A DNA stretch of 64,000 bases from CAUTNH01 sp963543845 (lineage in GTDB: Bacteria; Bacillota_I; Bacilli_A; Acholeplasmatales; Acholeplasmataceae), in contig CAUUCL010000001.1 of NCBI GenBank assembly GCA_963543845.1, positions 1 to 64,000 of the forward strand, written 5' to 3'. Positions 8,809 to 18,600 of this stretch are shown piece by piece. Position numbers and translations under genes: made by a program. Below the pieces are notes generated by a model. That model had not been told where the DNA came from and ran no database searches. It saw nothing but the letters and a program-made list of their open reading frames with translations. How positions within the stretch are numbered: the first letter of the stretch is position 1; each line of letters opens with the position of its first letter.

Positions 8809-10719
8809 ATGATTATAACTTTACCAGAAAATAATAAATTAGAAATTAGTGAGAATGTAACTTCTCCAATTGAGATTGCTAAAAAAATCTCAATTTCACT
8901 TTCAAAAAATGCTGTAGGAGCTATCTTTAATGATAAATTAGTAGAGCTTACATATCCAATTAAAGGTGATGGGAGTTTAAAGATATTAACTAAAAAAGAT
9001 AGTGAAGCATTTCACATATTAAATCATAGCTGTGCACATTTGCTTGCACATGCTGTTAAAAATATTTACAAAGATGCCAAGCTTACAATTGGTCCTAGCA
9101 TTGAAGAGGGATTTTTTTATGATATTGATTTTAATGATGAAATTATCCAGCTTGATGATTTAGCAAATATTGAAAAGGAAATGCTTAAAATAGCAAATAT
9201 GGGACTTAGTATTAAAAGAGAGGAAGTCTCATATGAAAAAGCACTTGAAATTTTTAAAGATAATGAATATAAAATAGAGCTTATAAAAGAGCATTCTAAA
9301 AAAGGAGAAGTTCTTACAATCTATAAACAGGGTGATTTTTTTGATCTTTGTCAAGGTGGGCATGTTGAAAATTTAAATGTTTTAAAGAATTTTAAACTTA
9401 CGAATATCTCAGGAGCTTATTGGAGAGGAGATAATAAAAACAAGCAACTTACCAGAATTTATGGAAGTTGTTTTTGGTCAAAGGATGATTTAAACTTATA
9501 TTTAACAAATCTTGAAGAAAGAAAGAAAAGAGACCATAAGAAAATTGGTAAAGAGCTTGAACTATTTCACTTTTCAGAATTTGGACCAGGTTTTCCTATC
9601 TGGCTTAACAATGGTATGATAATTTTAAACGAGCTTGAAAATTATTGGTATGATATTCATAAAAAGGCTGGGTATGAGTTTATTAAAACTCCTACAATGC
9701 TAAACCAAGAGCTATGGGAGATATCAGGACACTGGAAAAATTATCGTGAGAATATGTATACATCTAAAATAGATGATAAATTATTTGCAGTAAAACCAAT
9801 GAACTGTCCAGGAGGAATTTTAGTATATAAATCTAAACTTCACTCCTACAAAGACTTCCCGCTTAGAGTTGCTGAGCTTGGTCATGTTCACAGACATGAG
9901 GCAAGCGGAGCTTTAAATGGACTTTTTAGAGTTAGAGCATTTACGCAAGATGATGCTCATATTTATATGACTATCTCTCAAATAAAAGATGAGATAGGAA
10001 ATCTTTTAAAATTATTTGATGAGATTTATAAAACATTTAATCTTACATATAAAATCGAGCTTTCAACAAGACCTGAGAAAAAATTTATAGGGGACATTAA
10101 AATATGGGATGAGGCAGAAAAGGCATTAGAGGATGCCCTTATTTCGTGTGGAAAAGAATTTAAAATAAATAAAGGCGATGGTGCCTTTTATGGTCCAAAG
10201 ATTGATTTTCATATTAAAGATTCAATGAATAGAGTTTGGCAATGTGGAACAATCCAGCTTGATATGAATCTTCCTGAAAGATTTGAACTAACTTATATAT
10301 CAGATGAAGGTGATAAAAAAAGACCTGTAATGCTTCACAGGGCAATTTTAGGTTCTCTTGAAAGATTTTTCGCAATTATCACAGAGCACTATGCAGGAAA
10401 ATTTCCGCTTTGGCTATCTCCAAAGCAAGTTATTATAATTCCTGTTAATAATAAATACCATGAAAAATACGCACTTAAAGTACTTGATTATTTAAAGGAA
10501 AATAATATTAGATGCGAAATTGATTTAAGAGAGGAAAAACTAGGCTATAAGATAAGAGAGGCTCAGACTAAAAAAATACCTTATCAAATAATTATTGGTG
10601 ATAAAGAAAAAGATGAGAAAATTATAACATTTAGAAAATACCAATCAAGCGAGTCAACTAGCTTAAAGTTAAAAGATTTTACAAAAGATTTACTTTCAGA
10701 AATTAAGGAAAAAAGATAA
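8809..10719 (+). CDS. thrS: Threonyl-tRNA synthetase
   Basis: 636 residues, full length for bacterial ThrRS. Charges tRNA-Thr in the cytoplasm. Order: N-terminal TGS domain (about 1-62), editing domain with the HxxxH motif (H73, H77 in 'NHSCAHLLAHA') and later 'CQGGH', then the class II catalytic core with 'MNCPGG', 'HRHEASGALNGLFRVRAFTQDDAHI'-type motif 2 region and the C-terminal anticodon domain. Zinc ligands (Cys of NCPGG, His of 'HRHEASG', His of 'TEHYAGKFP') are present. ATG follows AAGAAGG. The next gene starts immediately after its stop, so they are co-transcribed. Confidence 0.97.
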   Translation: MIITLPENNKLEISENVTSPIEIAKKISISLSKNAVGAIFNDKLVELTYPIKGDGSLKILTKKDSEAFHILNHSCAHLLAHAVKNIYKDAKLTIGPSIEEGFFYDIDFNDEIIQLDDLANIEKEMLKIANMGLSIKREEVSYEKALEIFKDNEYKIELIKEHSKKGEVLTIYKQGDFFDLCQGGHVENLNVLKNFKLTNISGAYWRGDNKNKQLTRIYGSCFWSKDDLNLYLTNLEERKKRDHKKIGKELELFHFSEFGPGFPIWLNNGMIILNELENYWYDIHKKAGYEFIKTPTMLNQELWEISGHWKNYRENMYTSKIDDKLFAVKPMNCPGGILVYKSKLHSYKDFPLRVAELGHVHRHEASGALNGLFRVRAFTQDDAHIYMTISQIKDEIGNLLKLFDEIYKTFNLTYKIELSTRPEKKFIGDIKIWDEAEKALEDALISCGKEFKINKGDGAFYGPKIDFHIKDSMNRVWQCGTIQLDMNLPERFELTYISDEGDKKRPVMLHRAILGSLERFFAIITEHYAGKFPLWLSPKQVIIIPVNNKYHEKYALKVLDYLKENNIRCEIDLREEKLGYKIREAQTKKIPYQIIIGDKEKDEKIITFRKYQSSESTSLKLKDFTKDLLSEIKEKR

Positions 10720-11619
10720 ATGCTTGATGTTAAGAATATCTTTTTTAAATATGGTGAAAAAGATACAATTAAAGATATTTCATTTAATTTAAAAGAAGGA
10801 GAAATTCTTGGTTTTTTAGGTCCTAATGGCTGTGGTAAAACCACAACCTTTAGGCTTATTTGTGGGCTTTTAAAACCTTACAAAGGCGAGATTTATTTAA
10901 ATAATAAAAGAATTAGTAGCAATTCATCTTTTGATATATCATATCTAATTGAAGAACGTGCGATGTTTCCAAAGTATAAGGTATTAGAAATGCTTTTATA
11001 CTTTGGGAAAATTAAAGGAATTGAAACTAATATTTTAAAGAATAGAATTAACTACTACCTTGATTTATTTAATATGACAGAGTATAAAAATAATAAAATT
11101 GAAACTCTTTCAAAAGGTAATCAGCAAAAGATTCAATTTATATCATCTCTTTTAAATGATCCAAAACTTTTAGTTTTAGATGAGCCAATCTCAGGGCTTG
11201 ATTTAGTAAATGCTAAAGAGATAATGGATATTATAATGTCTCTTAAAAAAAATAACAAGATGATAATATTTTCATCCCACCAAATAAACACTGTTGAAAA
11301 GTATTGCGATAAGGTAGTTTTAATAAATAAGGGCGAAGTTATTTTAAATGGTGAACTTAATAAAATTAAAGCAGACTATAAAAAACAAGACATTAAAATA
11401 AAAGCCGATGATTTAGATATAGAGAAAATAAAATCTATTCCTGGGGTAATTGATGCTGTTTTTTTAAATGGAACATTAAATGTTAAGATAGAAAATAAAG
11501 AAGTTGCGAAGGATGTTTTTAAAATCTGTAAAAATAGCCATAATTTAACCCTATTTTCGGTTTTTGATGCAGGACTTGAGGAAATATTCCTAGATAGAGT
11601 AAAAGGGGCTAGAAAATGA
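10720..11619 (+). CDS. ABC transporter ATP-binding protein (NatA/YhaQ type)
   Basis: 299 residues. ABC nucleotide-binding subunit: Walker A 'GPNGCGKTT' (about 34-42), signature 'LSKGNQQK' near 129, Walker B 'LLVLDEPISGLD' near 150, switch His in 'FSSHQI'. The C-terminal extension after residue ~215 fits the DUF4162-type tail of NatA-like exporters. It starts directly at the thrS stop and overlaps the permease gene by 4 nt (ATGA), the usual arrangement for a two-component ABC-2 exporter. Substrate unknown; Na+ or peptide export is possible by family. Confidence 0.9.
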   Translation: MLDVKNIFFKYGEKDTIKDISFNLKEGEILGFLGPNGCGKTTTFRLICGLLKPYKGEIYLNNKRISSNSSFDISYLIEERAMFPKYKVLEMLLYFGKIKGIETNILKNRINYYLDLFNMTEYKNNKIETLSKGNQQKIQFISSLLNDPKLLVLDEPISGLDLVNAKEIMDIIMSLKKNNKMIIFSSHQINTVEKYCDKVVLINKGEVILNGELNKIKADYKKQDIKIKADDLDIEKIKSIPGVIDAVFLNGTLNVKIENKEVAKDVFKICKNSHNLTLFSVFDAGLEEIFLDRVKGARK

Positions 11620-12932
11620 AAAAGTTTGGTTTTTTAATTGGTAACTTTTTAAAAAAGAGAATTCTATCAAAGGGCTTTATTATAACTAATGTTATCTTTT
11701 TAGTTTTAGCATTTTTAATTGCTTATATTCCAGGAGTTATTAAAGGTGGAAGCAGGATAAAGCCTGATTATGATGAAAACTTTAAATCTGAGATTGCCTT
11801 TTCATATGACGCAGAGTATGAAAATGATAAATTAGAAAAGTATTTTTTTAATGTATTTAATAAAAGCTACTTTCCTAATTTAAAACAAGATTCTAGCAAT
11901 TTAACAATTAAAAAGAATTTAAATTTAGATAATAATCACGAAAAAATAAAAGAATACTTTAAAAAACAAAATATTTCTCTTGGAATATATTTAGTTAAAA
12001 ATAGTGAAAATAAAATAAGCTCATATCTTTATCTAGGAACAGAATCTGAGAAAGTAAAAAATGCAGCTGCAAAATTTATAAATACATTCGATAGTGAAAT
12101 TTCGGGTTTTAACTCAAATAAAAAAATTGATGTAATATCTGATATAAACTTTAATAGCATTATAAAAAGGCAAAGGATAACAGCAGCATTTTCAACAATT
12201 CTTGTTGGCCTTGTGATAACTTTAATTATTCAATCAGTTCAAACAAGCAGTGTAGATGTTGTTTTAGAAAAATCAAACAGAGTTATTGAGCAAATAATAT
12301 TAAATGTCTCCGAGGAAAAACATCTACTTTCAAAGGTACTTGGCGGAGTTTTGGTTTCAATAATTCAGATTCTTTTAATTGTTAGCTTTTTATTTTTAGC
12401 AGGATTTATTGTAAATAAAGGAATAATTGATATTATTCCTTATGTTGTAAGTGATACAGAGCTTTTCCTTCCAATATTATTTGGAGTATTATTTTCAATT
12501 GCCGGAACATTTTTATTTATAATAATTTTTGTATATCTTGCAGCAATATCAAACGGTCAGGAAGAATTTACAACCATCTCAGGACCAGTCCTAGGACTTG
12601 TGATTGTGCTTTTTTATATTCCTATTGGGTTATTTTATTTTAAAAATATAAGAGTTGTTCACAATATTATAATGGTCTTTAACTATCTTCCGCCATTTTC
12701 AATTATTGTCTCACCAATTCTTTTAATTTCAAAAGAGATAATGTGGTATGATGCGCTTGTTTCACTTTTAATAATTGCTACATTATCTGCTAATGTTTTC
12801 TATATTTTAATACCATCATATAAAACAGCAATACTAAATTATAATAGCAATCTTAAATTATTCAGGCGGATTGGATTTTATATAAAAGAGGCTAAAAGAA
12901 GAAAAAAAGAGTTAAAGGAAAATAAAAAATGA
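11616..12932 (+). CDS. ABC-2 type transporter permease (NatB/YhaP type)
   Basis: 438 residues. One N-terminal membrane helix (about 15-40), a large extracytoplasmic region (~45-185), then five to six more helices, the layout of NatB/YhaP ABC-2 permeases. It overlaps the ATPase gene by ATGA and the mrp-like gene by 4 nt, so these genes are translationally coupled. Forms the membrane half of the exporter with the preceding ATPase. The C-terminus is lysine-rich and cytoplasmic. Substrate cannot be inferred. Confidence 0.85.
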   Translation: MKKFGFLIGNFLKKRILSKGFIITNVIFLVLAFLIAYIPGVIKGGSRIKPDYDENFKSEIAFSYDAEYENDKLEKYFFNVFNKSYFPNLKQDSSNLTIKKNLNLDNNHEKIKEYFKKQNISLGIYLVKNSENKISSYLYLGTESEKVKNAAAKFINTFDSEISGFNSNKKIDVISDINFNSIIKRQRITAAFSTILVGLVITLIIQSVQTSSVDVVLEKSNRVIEQIILNVSEEKHLLSKVLGGVLVSIIQILLIVSFLFLAGFIVNKGIIDIIPYVVSDTELFLPILFGVLFSIAGTFLFIIIFVYLAAISNGQEEFTTISGPVLGLVIVLFYIPIGLFYFKNIRVVHNIIMVFNYLPPFSIIVSPILLISKEIMWYDALVSLLIIATLSANVFYILIPSYKTAILNYNSNLKLFRRIGFYIKEAKRRKKELKENKK

Positions 12933-13915
12933 CACATTCAGATATTTTAAAAAAGTTAGAAACAATTAAATATAATAATAAGACTTTAAAGGATTTAAAT
13001 ATAATTAAATCTATCTTAATTGCTCCTGATGGAGTAGTTGATGTAAAGCTTGATTTTAATAGCCTTGATTTAAAAAGTGTAAAAGATATTAAACTTTTAG
13101 TTACTAAAACAATTAAGCTTGAGCTTGGTTTTAGTGGTCTTAGAATAAGCGAGGCTGGCAAGCTTGAAAATAAAATTGTATCAGATACTAAACAAGGTGA
13201 TGATTTTAAAAAGTATAACTATCTTGCCATAATATCTGGAAAGGGCGGCGTTGGTAAGTCAACTGTTGCAATAAATATTGCAAGAGCCTTTAAAAAAATG
13301 GGATATAACATTGGCTTAATTGACTCCGATATTTATGGAGCTAGTGTACCTGATTATTTAGGGATTGAAAAGTTAAAGGTATATGGAAATGAGGAAAGCC
13401 TAAATCCGATTTTAACTTTAGATGGAATCGAGGTAATATCAGCAAGATTTTTGCTAGATGATAAAAAACCACTTATCTGGAGAGCACCGATGCTATCTAA
13501 TATCCTTGATTATTTTTTTAAAAAGGTTAACTGGGATAGTGATAATGATTTAATAATAATTGATATGCCACCTGGAACAGGAGATGTTTTACTTGATGTT
13601 GCAGGATATGCTAAAGATAGCATTAAAGCAATTCTTGTTACAACTCCTGATATAAATGCATCTAAGATAGCATTAAAATCGGGAATGGCACTTGATGATC
13701 TTGGAATTAGCATTCTTGGTGTTGTTGAGAATATGACAAGTATTTATAATACTAACATTACTCCATTTGGAAGTGGTGGCGGGGAGTATGTTTCTAGTAA
13801 TTTAGAAAAAGAGCTTTTATACAAAATGCCACTTTTTAACTTAAATGATAAGGCGATGCTTGAGGAGTTTTTAAAGCTTGCTAAAATAATAGATAAAAAA
13901 ATGAAGGTGAAATAA
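12929..13915 (+). CDS. mrp: Mrp/NBP35-family P-loop ATPase lacking cysteines
   Basis: 328 residues. An N-terminal ~85-residue DUF59/MIP18-like part is followed by a deviant Walker A 'GKGGVGKST' (104-112), 'DSDIYGASVPDYLG', and 'DMPPGTGD', all typical of the Mrp/ApbC branch of the MinD/ParA superfamily. Mrp proteins usually carry an Fe-S cluster on a C-terminal CxxC. Here the equivalent place, after 'VVENMTS', reads 'IYNTNITPFGSGGGEY', and the protein contains no cysteine at all. It therefore cannot hold a cluster in the known way and may have a regulatory or other ATPase role. Overlaps the permease gene by 4 nt. Confidence 0.88.
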   Translation: MTHSDILKKLETIKYNNKTLKDLNIIKSILIAPDGVVDVKLDFNSLDLKSVKDIKLLVTKTIKLELGFSGLRISEAGKLENKIVSDTKQGDDFKKYNYLAIISGKGGVGKSTVAINIARAFKKMGYNIGLIDSDIYGASVPDYLGIEKLKVYGNEESLNPILTLDGIEVISARFLLDDKKPLIWRAPMLSNILDYFFKKVNWDSDNDLIIIDMPPGTGDVLLDVAGYAKDSIKAILVTTPDINASKIALKSGMALDDLGISILGVVENMTSIYNTNITPFGSGGGEYVSSNLEKELLYKMPLFNLNDKAMLEEFLKLAKIIDKKMKVK

Positions 13916-13916
13916 T

Positions 13917-14741
13917 ATGGATTATAGTTTTTTAAACAGCCAAAGAAAAAAATTTGTTCCGCTTTATATTCTGACTATCCTGCTTGCACTTTTATATATT
14001 GGATATGCGATATTTTACATTTTGACAAATGAGTTTGGAATAAAAATTATTCAATATGTAATAATGACATCATCGGTTATTCTAGGAGTTTTATTTATAT
14101 CATTTACTGTATCACTAACAGAAGATATTTACACTCTTGGAATTAGAAGTGTGACATTTGATGAGGTAGTGAAAAATAAAATTACTAAAGATTTAAATTT
14201 AAAAAATGATAGTTTTAACAAAAAAGATAAATCTTTAAAAGATTCTAATTTAATAAGCAAACACCACGGATATAAAATACTTGCTAAGTATAAACAAAAT
14301 GATATTGAGATATTTGAAATATCAATGTTATCTGATATGAGATTTAGAGGCTATATTATAAGAAAAAAAGTAGAAAATACTGAACTTTTAGAATATGCTA
14401 TTACAAATAGAAGATATTATTATCTTCACAGAGTAAAAGGACTTTTTAAAACTACAACAGATAATAAAACTTTTAATAATAAATTTAAAATCTGGACAAG
14501 CAGAAAATATATATTTAAAGATGATAGGTTAAATAATATATATAACCTAAGCCAAGGATATAGACACTTTGGACTATCACAGGATAAAGAATATAAATAT
14601 ATTTTAGTATCATACCCAATAAAAGATGGACAAAAATTATTTATTCCAAATGTCTTTGAGAAAATTGATGATAAGTTTTTTCAAAGAATCAATGATGAAA
14701 TAGTTAAAATTGATAAAATCATAAATTTTAGTATAATATAA
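13917..14741 (+). CDS. Membrane protein of unknown function, two N-terminal helices
   Basis: 274 residues. Two membrane helices (about 14-36 and 43-66) are followed by a ~200-residue soluble region rich in Lys, Asn and aromatic residues. The tail pattern ('FNNKFKIWTS', then 'YKYILVSYPI', then a final helix) is reminiscent of DUF3137 proteins, but that is a weak impression. ATG lies 1 nt after the mrp stop, with GAAGGTG as ribosome site. It is the last gene of the thrS transcript. A promoter for the next unit lies inside its 3' end. Confidence 0.7.
   Translation: MDYSFLNSQRKKFVPLYILTILLALLYIGYAIFYILTNEFGIKIIQYVIMTSSVILGVLFISFTVSLTEDIYTLGIRSVTFDEVVKNKITKDLNLKNDSFNKKDKSLKDSNLISKHHGYKILAKYKQNDIEIFEISMLSDMRFRGYIIRKKVENTELLEYAITNRRYYYLHRVKGLFKTTTDNKTFNNKFKIWTSRKYIFKDDRLNNIYNLSQGYRHFGLSQDKEYKYILVSYPIKDGQKLFIPNVFEKIDDKFFQRINDEIVKIDKIINFSII
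14710..14737 (+). promoter_or_regulatory. Promoter for the FMN riboswitch-ribU transcript
   Basis: TTGATA (14710-14715), 16-nt spacer, TATAAT (14732-14737). It lies wholly within the last codons of the preceding gene, and the predicted start (about 14744) falls just before the riboswitch P1 stem. Confidence 0.75.
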
Positions 14742-14745
14742 AATA

Positions 14746-14850
14746 TAAAACGAGACGAGGATAATTACCTCACCGGCTGTAAAGTCAGCAAGCGAAAGCA
14801 GATTTGGTTAAATCCCAAAACCGACAGTAAAAGTCTGGAAGGAAGTTTAA
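14746..14850 (+). ncRNA. FMN riboswitch (RFN element)
   Basis: The leader carries the conserved RFN blocks in order: GAGGATAATTACCTC, ACCGGCTGTAAAGTCAGC, AAGCGAAAGC, GATTTGGTTAAATCC, ACCGACAGTAAAAGTCTGG, closed by P1 arms near 14746-14751 and 14845-14849. The ribosome site of ribU (GGAAGG, 14837-14842) and part of the 3' P1 region coincide, so FMN binding would block translation initiation. No separate terminator lies between the aptamer and the start codon, which also argues for translational control. Confidence 0.93.
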
Positions 14851-14851
14851 A

Positions 14852-15508
14852 TTGAAAAAATATATAACGTATGAGTTAATTTTATCAGCGATATTTATAT
14901 CGCTATCTATAATAGTGGGACTTTTTGAAATTCCGATTCCACCGATGAAACTTGATTTAAGTGAAGTGATTATTTTAATATCACTTTACTTTCTAGGAAT
15001 TTTAAAAACTATCCCAATAATAATACTAAGATCTGCGATAAGATATCTTCTTTTAGGTGGAACTGATATACCATTTGTATTTTTTGGAGAGTTAATTGCA
15101 ATTACAGCATCCCTTATTTTAGTGTTTACTACTTGGATATTTTTAAAAGTTATTAAAAAATATATAAATTTAAATAAATCTACTACAACTGACTTTTTAA
15201 TATACTACATTTTATCTGCGGTTATTATGACATTAGTTGTATCAACTGTTTTAACTATTTTAAATGTATTTATAATATATCCAGCATTCCTATCTTTTGG
15301 AAAGCATTATTTTCTAAGTAAAAGCTTTATTGAAAATATTCTTCCTAAATCATTTTTAAAAGTAGATAATATTAAAAAATACCTTGGGGCAGTTATTGGA
15401 GTTGTAATGCCATTTAATATTATTAAGTTCTCTTTAACATATTACTTTTTTGGATATATCCTAAGGAAAGTTGACACCGATAAAATAAGTAAGAAGTTTG
15501 TAAAATAA
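14852..15508 (+). CDS. ribU: Riboflavin ECF transporter substrate-binding subunit RibU
   Basis: 218 residues and five to six hydrophobic helices, the size and shape of ECF-transporter S components. The N-terminal 'PIPPMKLDLSEVIILISLYFLG' region matches the conserved first loops of the family. Function is fixed mainly by the FMN riboswitch directly upstream. It would work with an EcfA/EcfA'/EcfT module encoded elsewhere. TTG start at 14852 follows GGAAGG of the riboswitch expression platform. Monocistronic: own promoter and terminator. Confidence 0.9.
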   Translation: MKKYITYELILSAIFISLSIIVGLFEIPIPPMKLDLSEVIILISLYFLGILKTIPIIILRSAIRYLLLGGTDIPFVFFGELIAITASLILVFTTWIFLKVIKKYINLNKSTTTDFLIYYILSAVIMTLVVSTVLTILNVFIIYPAFLSFGKHYFLSKSFIENILPKSFLKVDNIKKYLGAVIGVVMPFNIIKFSLTYYFFGYILRKVDTDKISKKFVK

Positions 15509-15532
15509 TAAGTATGATTTTATTATAATTAT

Positions 15533-15562
15533 TAGCTCACAATAATTATGTGAGCTTTTTTT
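15533..15562 (+). terminator. Terminator of ribU
   Basis: Stem AGCTCAC/GTGAGCT around loop AATAATTAT, followed by a seven-T run on the plus strand. Confidence 0.85.
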
Positions 15563-15569
15563 ATTGCAT

Positions 15570-15607
15570 AAAAAAGAACCAAAGTTCTCACCAAACTTTG
15601 GTTCTTT
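15570..15607 (-). terminator. Terminator of the giant surface protein gene
   Basis: Perfect 14-bp inverted repeat (AAAGAACCAAAGTT, 15573-15586, with its complement 15594-15607) and a 7-nt loop. On the minus strand the stem is followed by a T-run. It stands back to back with the ribU terminator at the convergent junction. Confidence 0.88.
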
Positions 15608-15617
15608 AAAACATTTA

Positions 15618-18600
15618 CTAGGATATAGGTCCTGGGTTTGCTTTCTTTAAATTAAAGTTAGTTACTCCAACAAGCCAGTCTTTATCCCATGTTTGTGGAA
15701 TAGAATCTCCTTCATAGTTAACAGTTAAATTGCTGCAACCTTCAAATGCGTATGCACCAACATATTTAGTACCTTTTGGTATCCAGATCTCTCTTAACTC
15801 TTTACAATCCTTAAAGGCAAATGATCTAATTTCTTTAATGCCTGTTCCAAGATAAATTTTCTTTATTTTGGAACCATTAAATGCAAATTGTGAAATTCTT
15901 TCAACGCTATCAGGAAGATTTAACTTTTCAATAGACGATTTATTAAATGCATAACTTGTTATTTCTTTTATATTCTTAGGAACATTTGAATTAGGTGAAC
16001 CAAGTATTAACTGTCTTGTTCTAAGATTAACAAGCGTATTGTCAACATTTACATAGGTATTATATTTTCCTGATAATTTAAAATTAGCATTTGTAAGTGA
16101 AAGGTTCTTCTTAACTGAATCAAGACTTGCTAAATTGATATCTGGATTTCTAAAATATAGTGTTTTAATATCACAATTTTCAAATTCATTTTCAGTTAAT
16201 TTAGTATACCCTTTTCCAAAAATAACTTCTTCTAGATATTTATTATTTTTAAAAAGTGGCTGAGCTGAATAATCAATAATATTATCACCAAATTGTACTT
16301 TATGAATATGTTCAAAGTTTTTAAATATTCCAGAAGCAACCTTAGTAACAGGATATCTTACACCATCAACTAAAATATTATCAGGAATATTTACTTGATA
16401 TTTTTCATTTACTAAGCTAAGTGCTGTTGCTACTCCATTTTTGATAACATATCTTATTCCATCTATAATTGTATCTTTTTCAGGATTTAATATATAACGT
16501 GAGTAAAGTTCGTTTTTATCATCTTCTGTAGGATATAAACTATTAAAATGATTTCTAACTTCATTTGACTTAGAAATGAGATTATTAAATAAATTTTTAA
16601 TATCTTGAATTGTTCTAATAGATGGATTTTTAATTAGGTATGTTACACCTTTTTGAGCCCAGAAATTTAAGGCTTCCACATATGAAACTGTTTTTTGATC
16701 TGGTCCTGTAAAATCTTTAATGTCAGTTTCCACAAGTTTAAGATTAGGAAAATTATTCGAATTTAAACAATGTGGAACGCTAGTTTTAATTCTATGAATA
16801 TTGCTTGTATCAAATTCTGAATAAGTTCTAAGCTGGTAAGTAGAGTTATTGAACTCTATTTCCTTTAAATTAAGAAATTGCCAACTTAGCGTTAAGCTTT
16901 TAGAAAGATTGTCAAATACTAATTTTTTATAAGATACAGGCTCTGCATAATACTTACCATCAAATTTATAAGCGAAGTTTTTTAGTGTTAATGTGCCACC
17001 ATTGCCAGTATAATTAAAGTATTGTGAACGAATATTAGAAGGTATATATTGATATTTTAAGTATTTTTTAATCTCATCATATAAATCATCACTATTAAAT
17101 TTATAATCAAATTCAATATTTCCATTTTCTCCATTAGAAAATGAAAGTGATTTATTCTCTTCGTATGTATATCCAGGTAAAAATCTAGATAATAATTCGT
17201 AGAATACATATCTGTTTTCATTTAAATAATAACCTTTATTATCTGAATTATAGTTAGCAACTCTAAGAAGATTTTTAACCATATTAGATGATTGATTCAT
17301 TTGTAAATTCTTTTCACGGAATAAGTTGTCGTTATATTGAAGATAACCACCATTCTTTTGAACTAATGAGTGTAAAATTTTACCATATCCACCATATCCA
17401 GGAGCATTAATTCCACCAAGTTGAAATGCGTTTTTATACCACTTATATGGATCATCAACATTTTCACCTAAATTAAGTCCCAAATCTCTTTGATCAAATA
17501 CATATTCATCTGATGGAATTTTTTTTGCATTAGGCGATAAATAAGCATTTTCTATAAAATTTCCAGATTTTAATAAATTTCCATCTAAAAAATAGTAATT
17601 ATATACAACAGCTTCAAAATCATCAGGAATAAGATTTTTCTTAAGTACACCTTTTTTGCTGAAACTAAAATTATATCCATCTACATCTTTATAGATAAAT
17701 GTTTTATTAGGAATTGGAGTAGATAAATAGCTAGTATTATATATAGTAGAAGTTACAGTATACTTTTGACTTTTTTTATCATCTGGGGTGCCAAGTTTAC
17801 CTTTATTAAATATTATCATATATCCCTTGTAATTCCATGCACATACTACATTACTGAAAGCACCACTACCACCACCAGGAAAGTATATGCGTGCAACAGC
17901 ATTTAATTTAAAGACAGTGTTTCCAAGATTTCTTCCAATTGTTTCAAAATTAAAAATATCCTCAAATGTATTTTTTAAAACACCTCCATCAGCATAAGAC
18001 GAATTTAATCCAATTAAATCAACAATCGTTCCGCTCCCAATAGATCCTGTAAAAGCATTAGGATAGTATTCACCTGAAACCTCAGAAAAATTGTCTTGCT
18101 CTAATTCTAATTTACTTAATCTAGAAGTTCTATTGAAAGCATTTGAAACAACAGAACCAATTGCATAACCAGGATCAAATTGATGAAGTCCTTTTAAAAT
18201 ACTAATCTTGCTAAATGAAAAGGTAGATTTATTTGACTCGACAGATAAAATTTTAACATAACTCGTAATTAAAATTTTACCATCATCCTGAATTATTTTA
18301 AACGCATATTTAAACCCAATTATTTGAACACCATTATCAGGTGAACTTTGATTTGAATCAAGTCTATCAGCTATATTTAAATAGCCATTAGAATTAGTTG
18401 TTTCACTAAAATGAAGCTTTACACCCTTTGGAAAAATATTTTTTGTAAAGTATTTTGCCAAAGAACCTACTTTAGTTGCTTCTTTTGTAAGAAAATAAAT
18501 ATTTTTTAGTTTTGAGTCACTATCATCAAAGTTTTTAAAGAATCCTGGAGTTATTCCTTTTCCCAAACCGAATTTTTCAATAGATAAACTCTCAAGTTTA

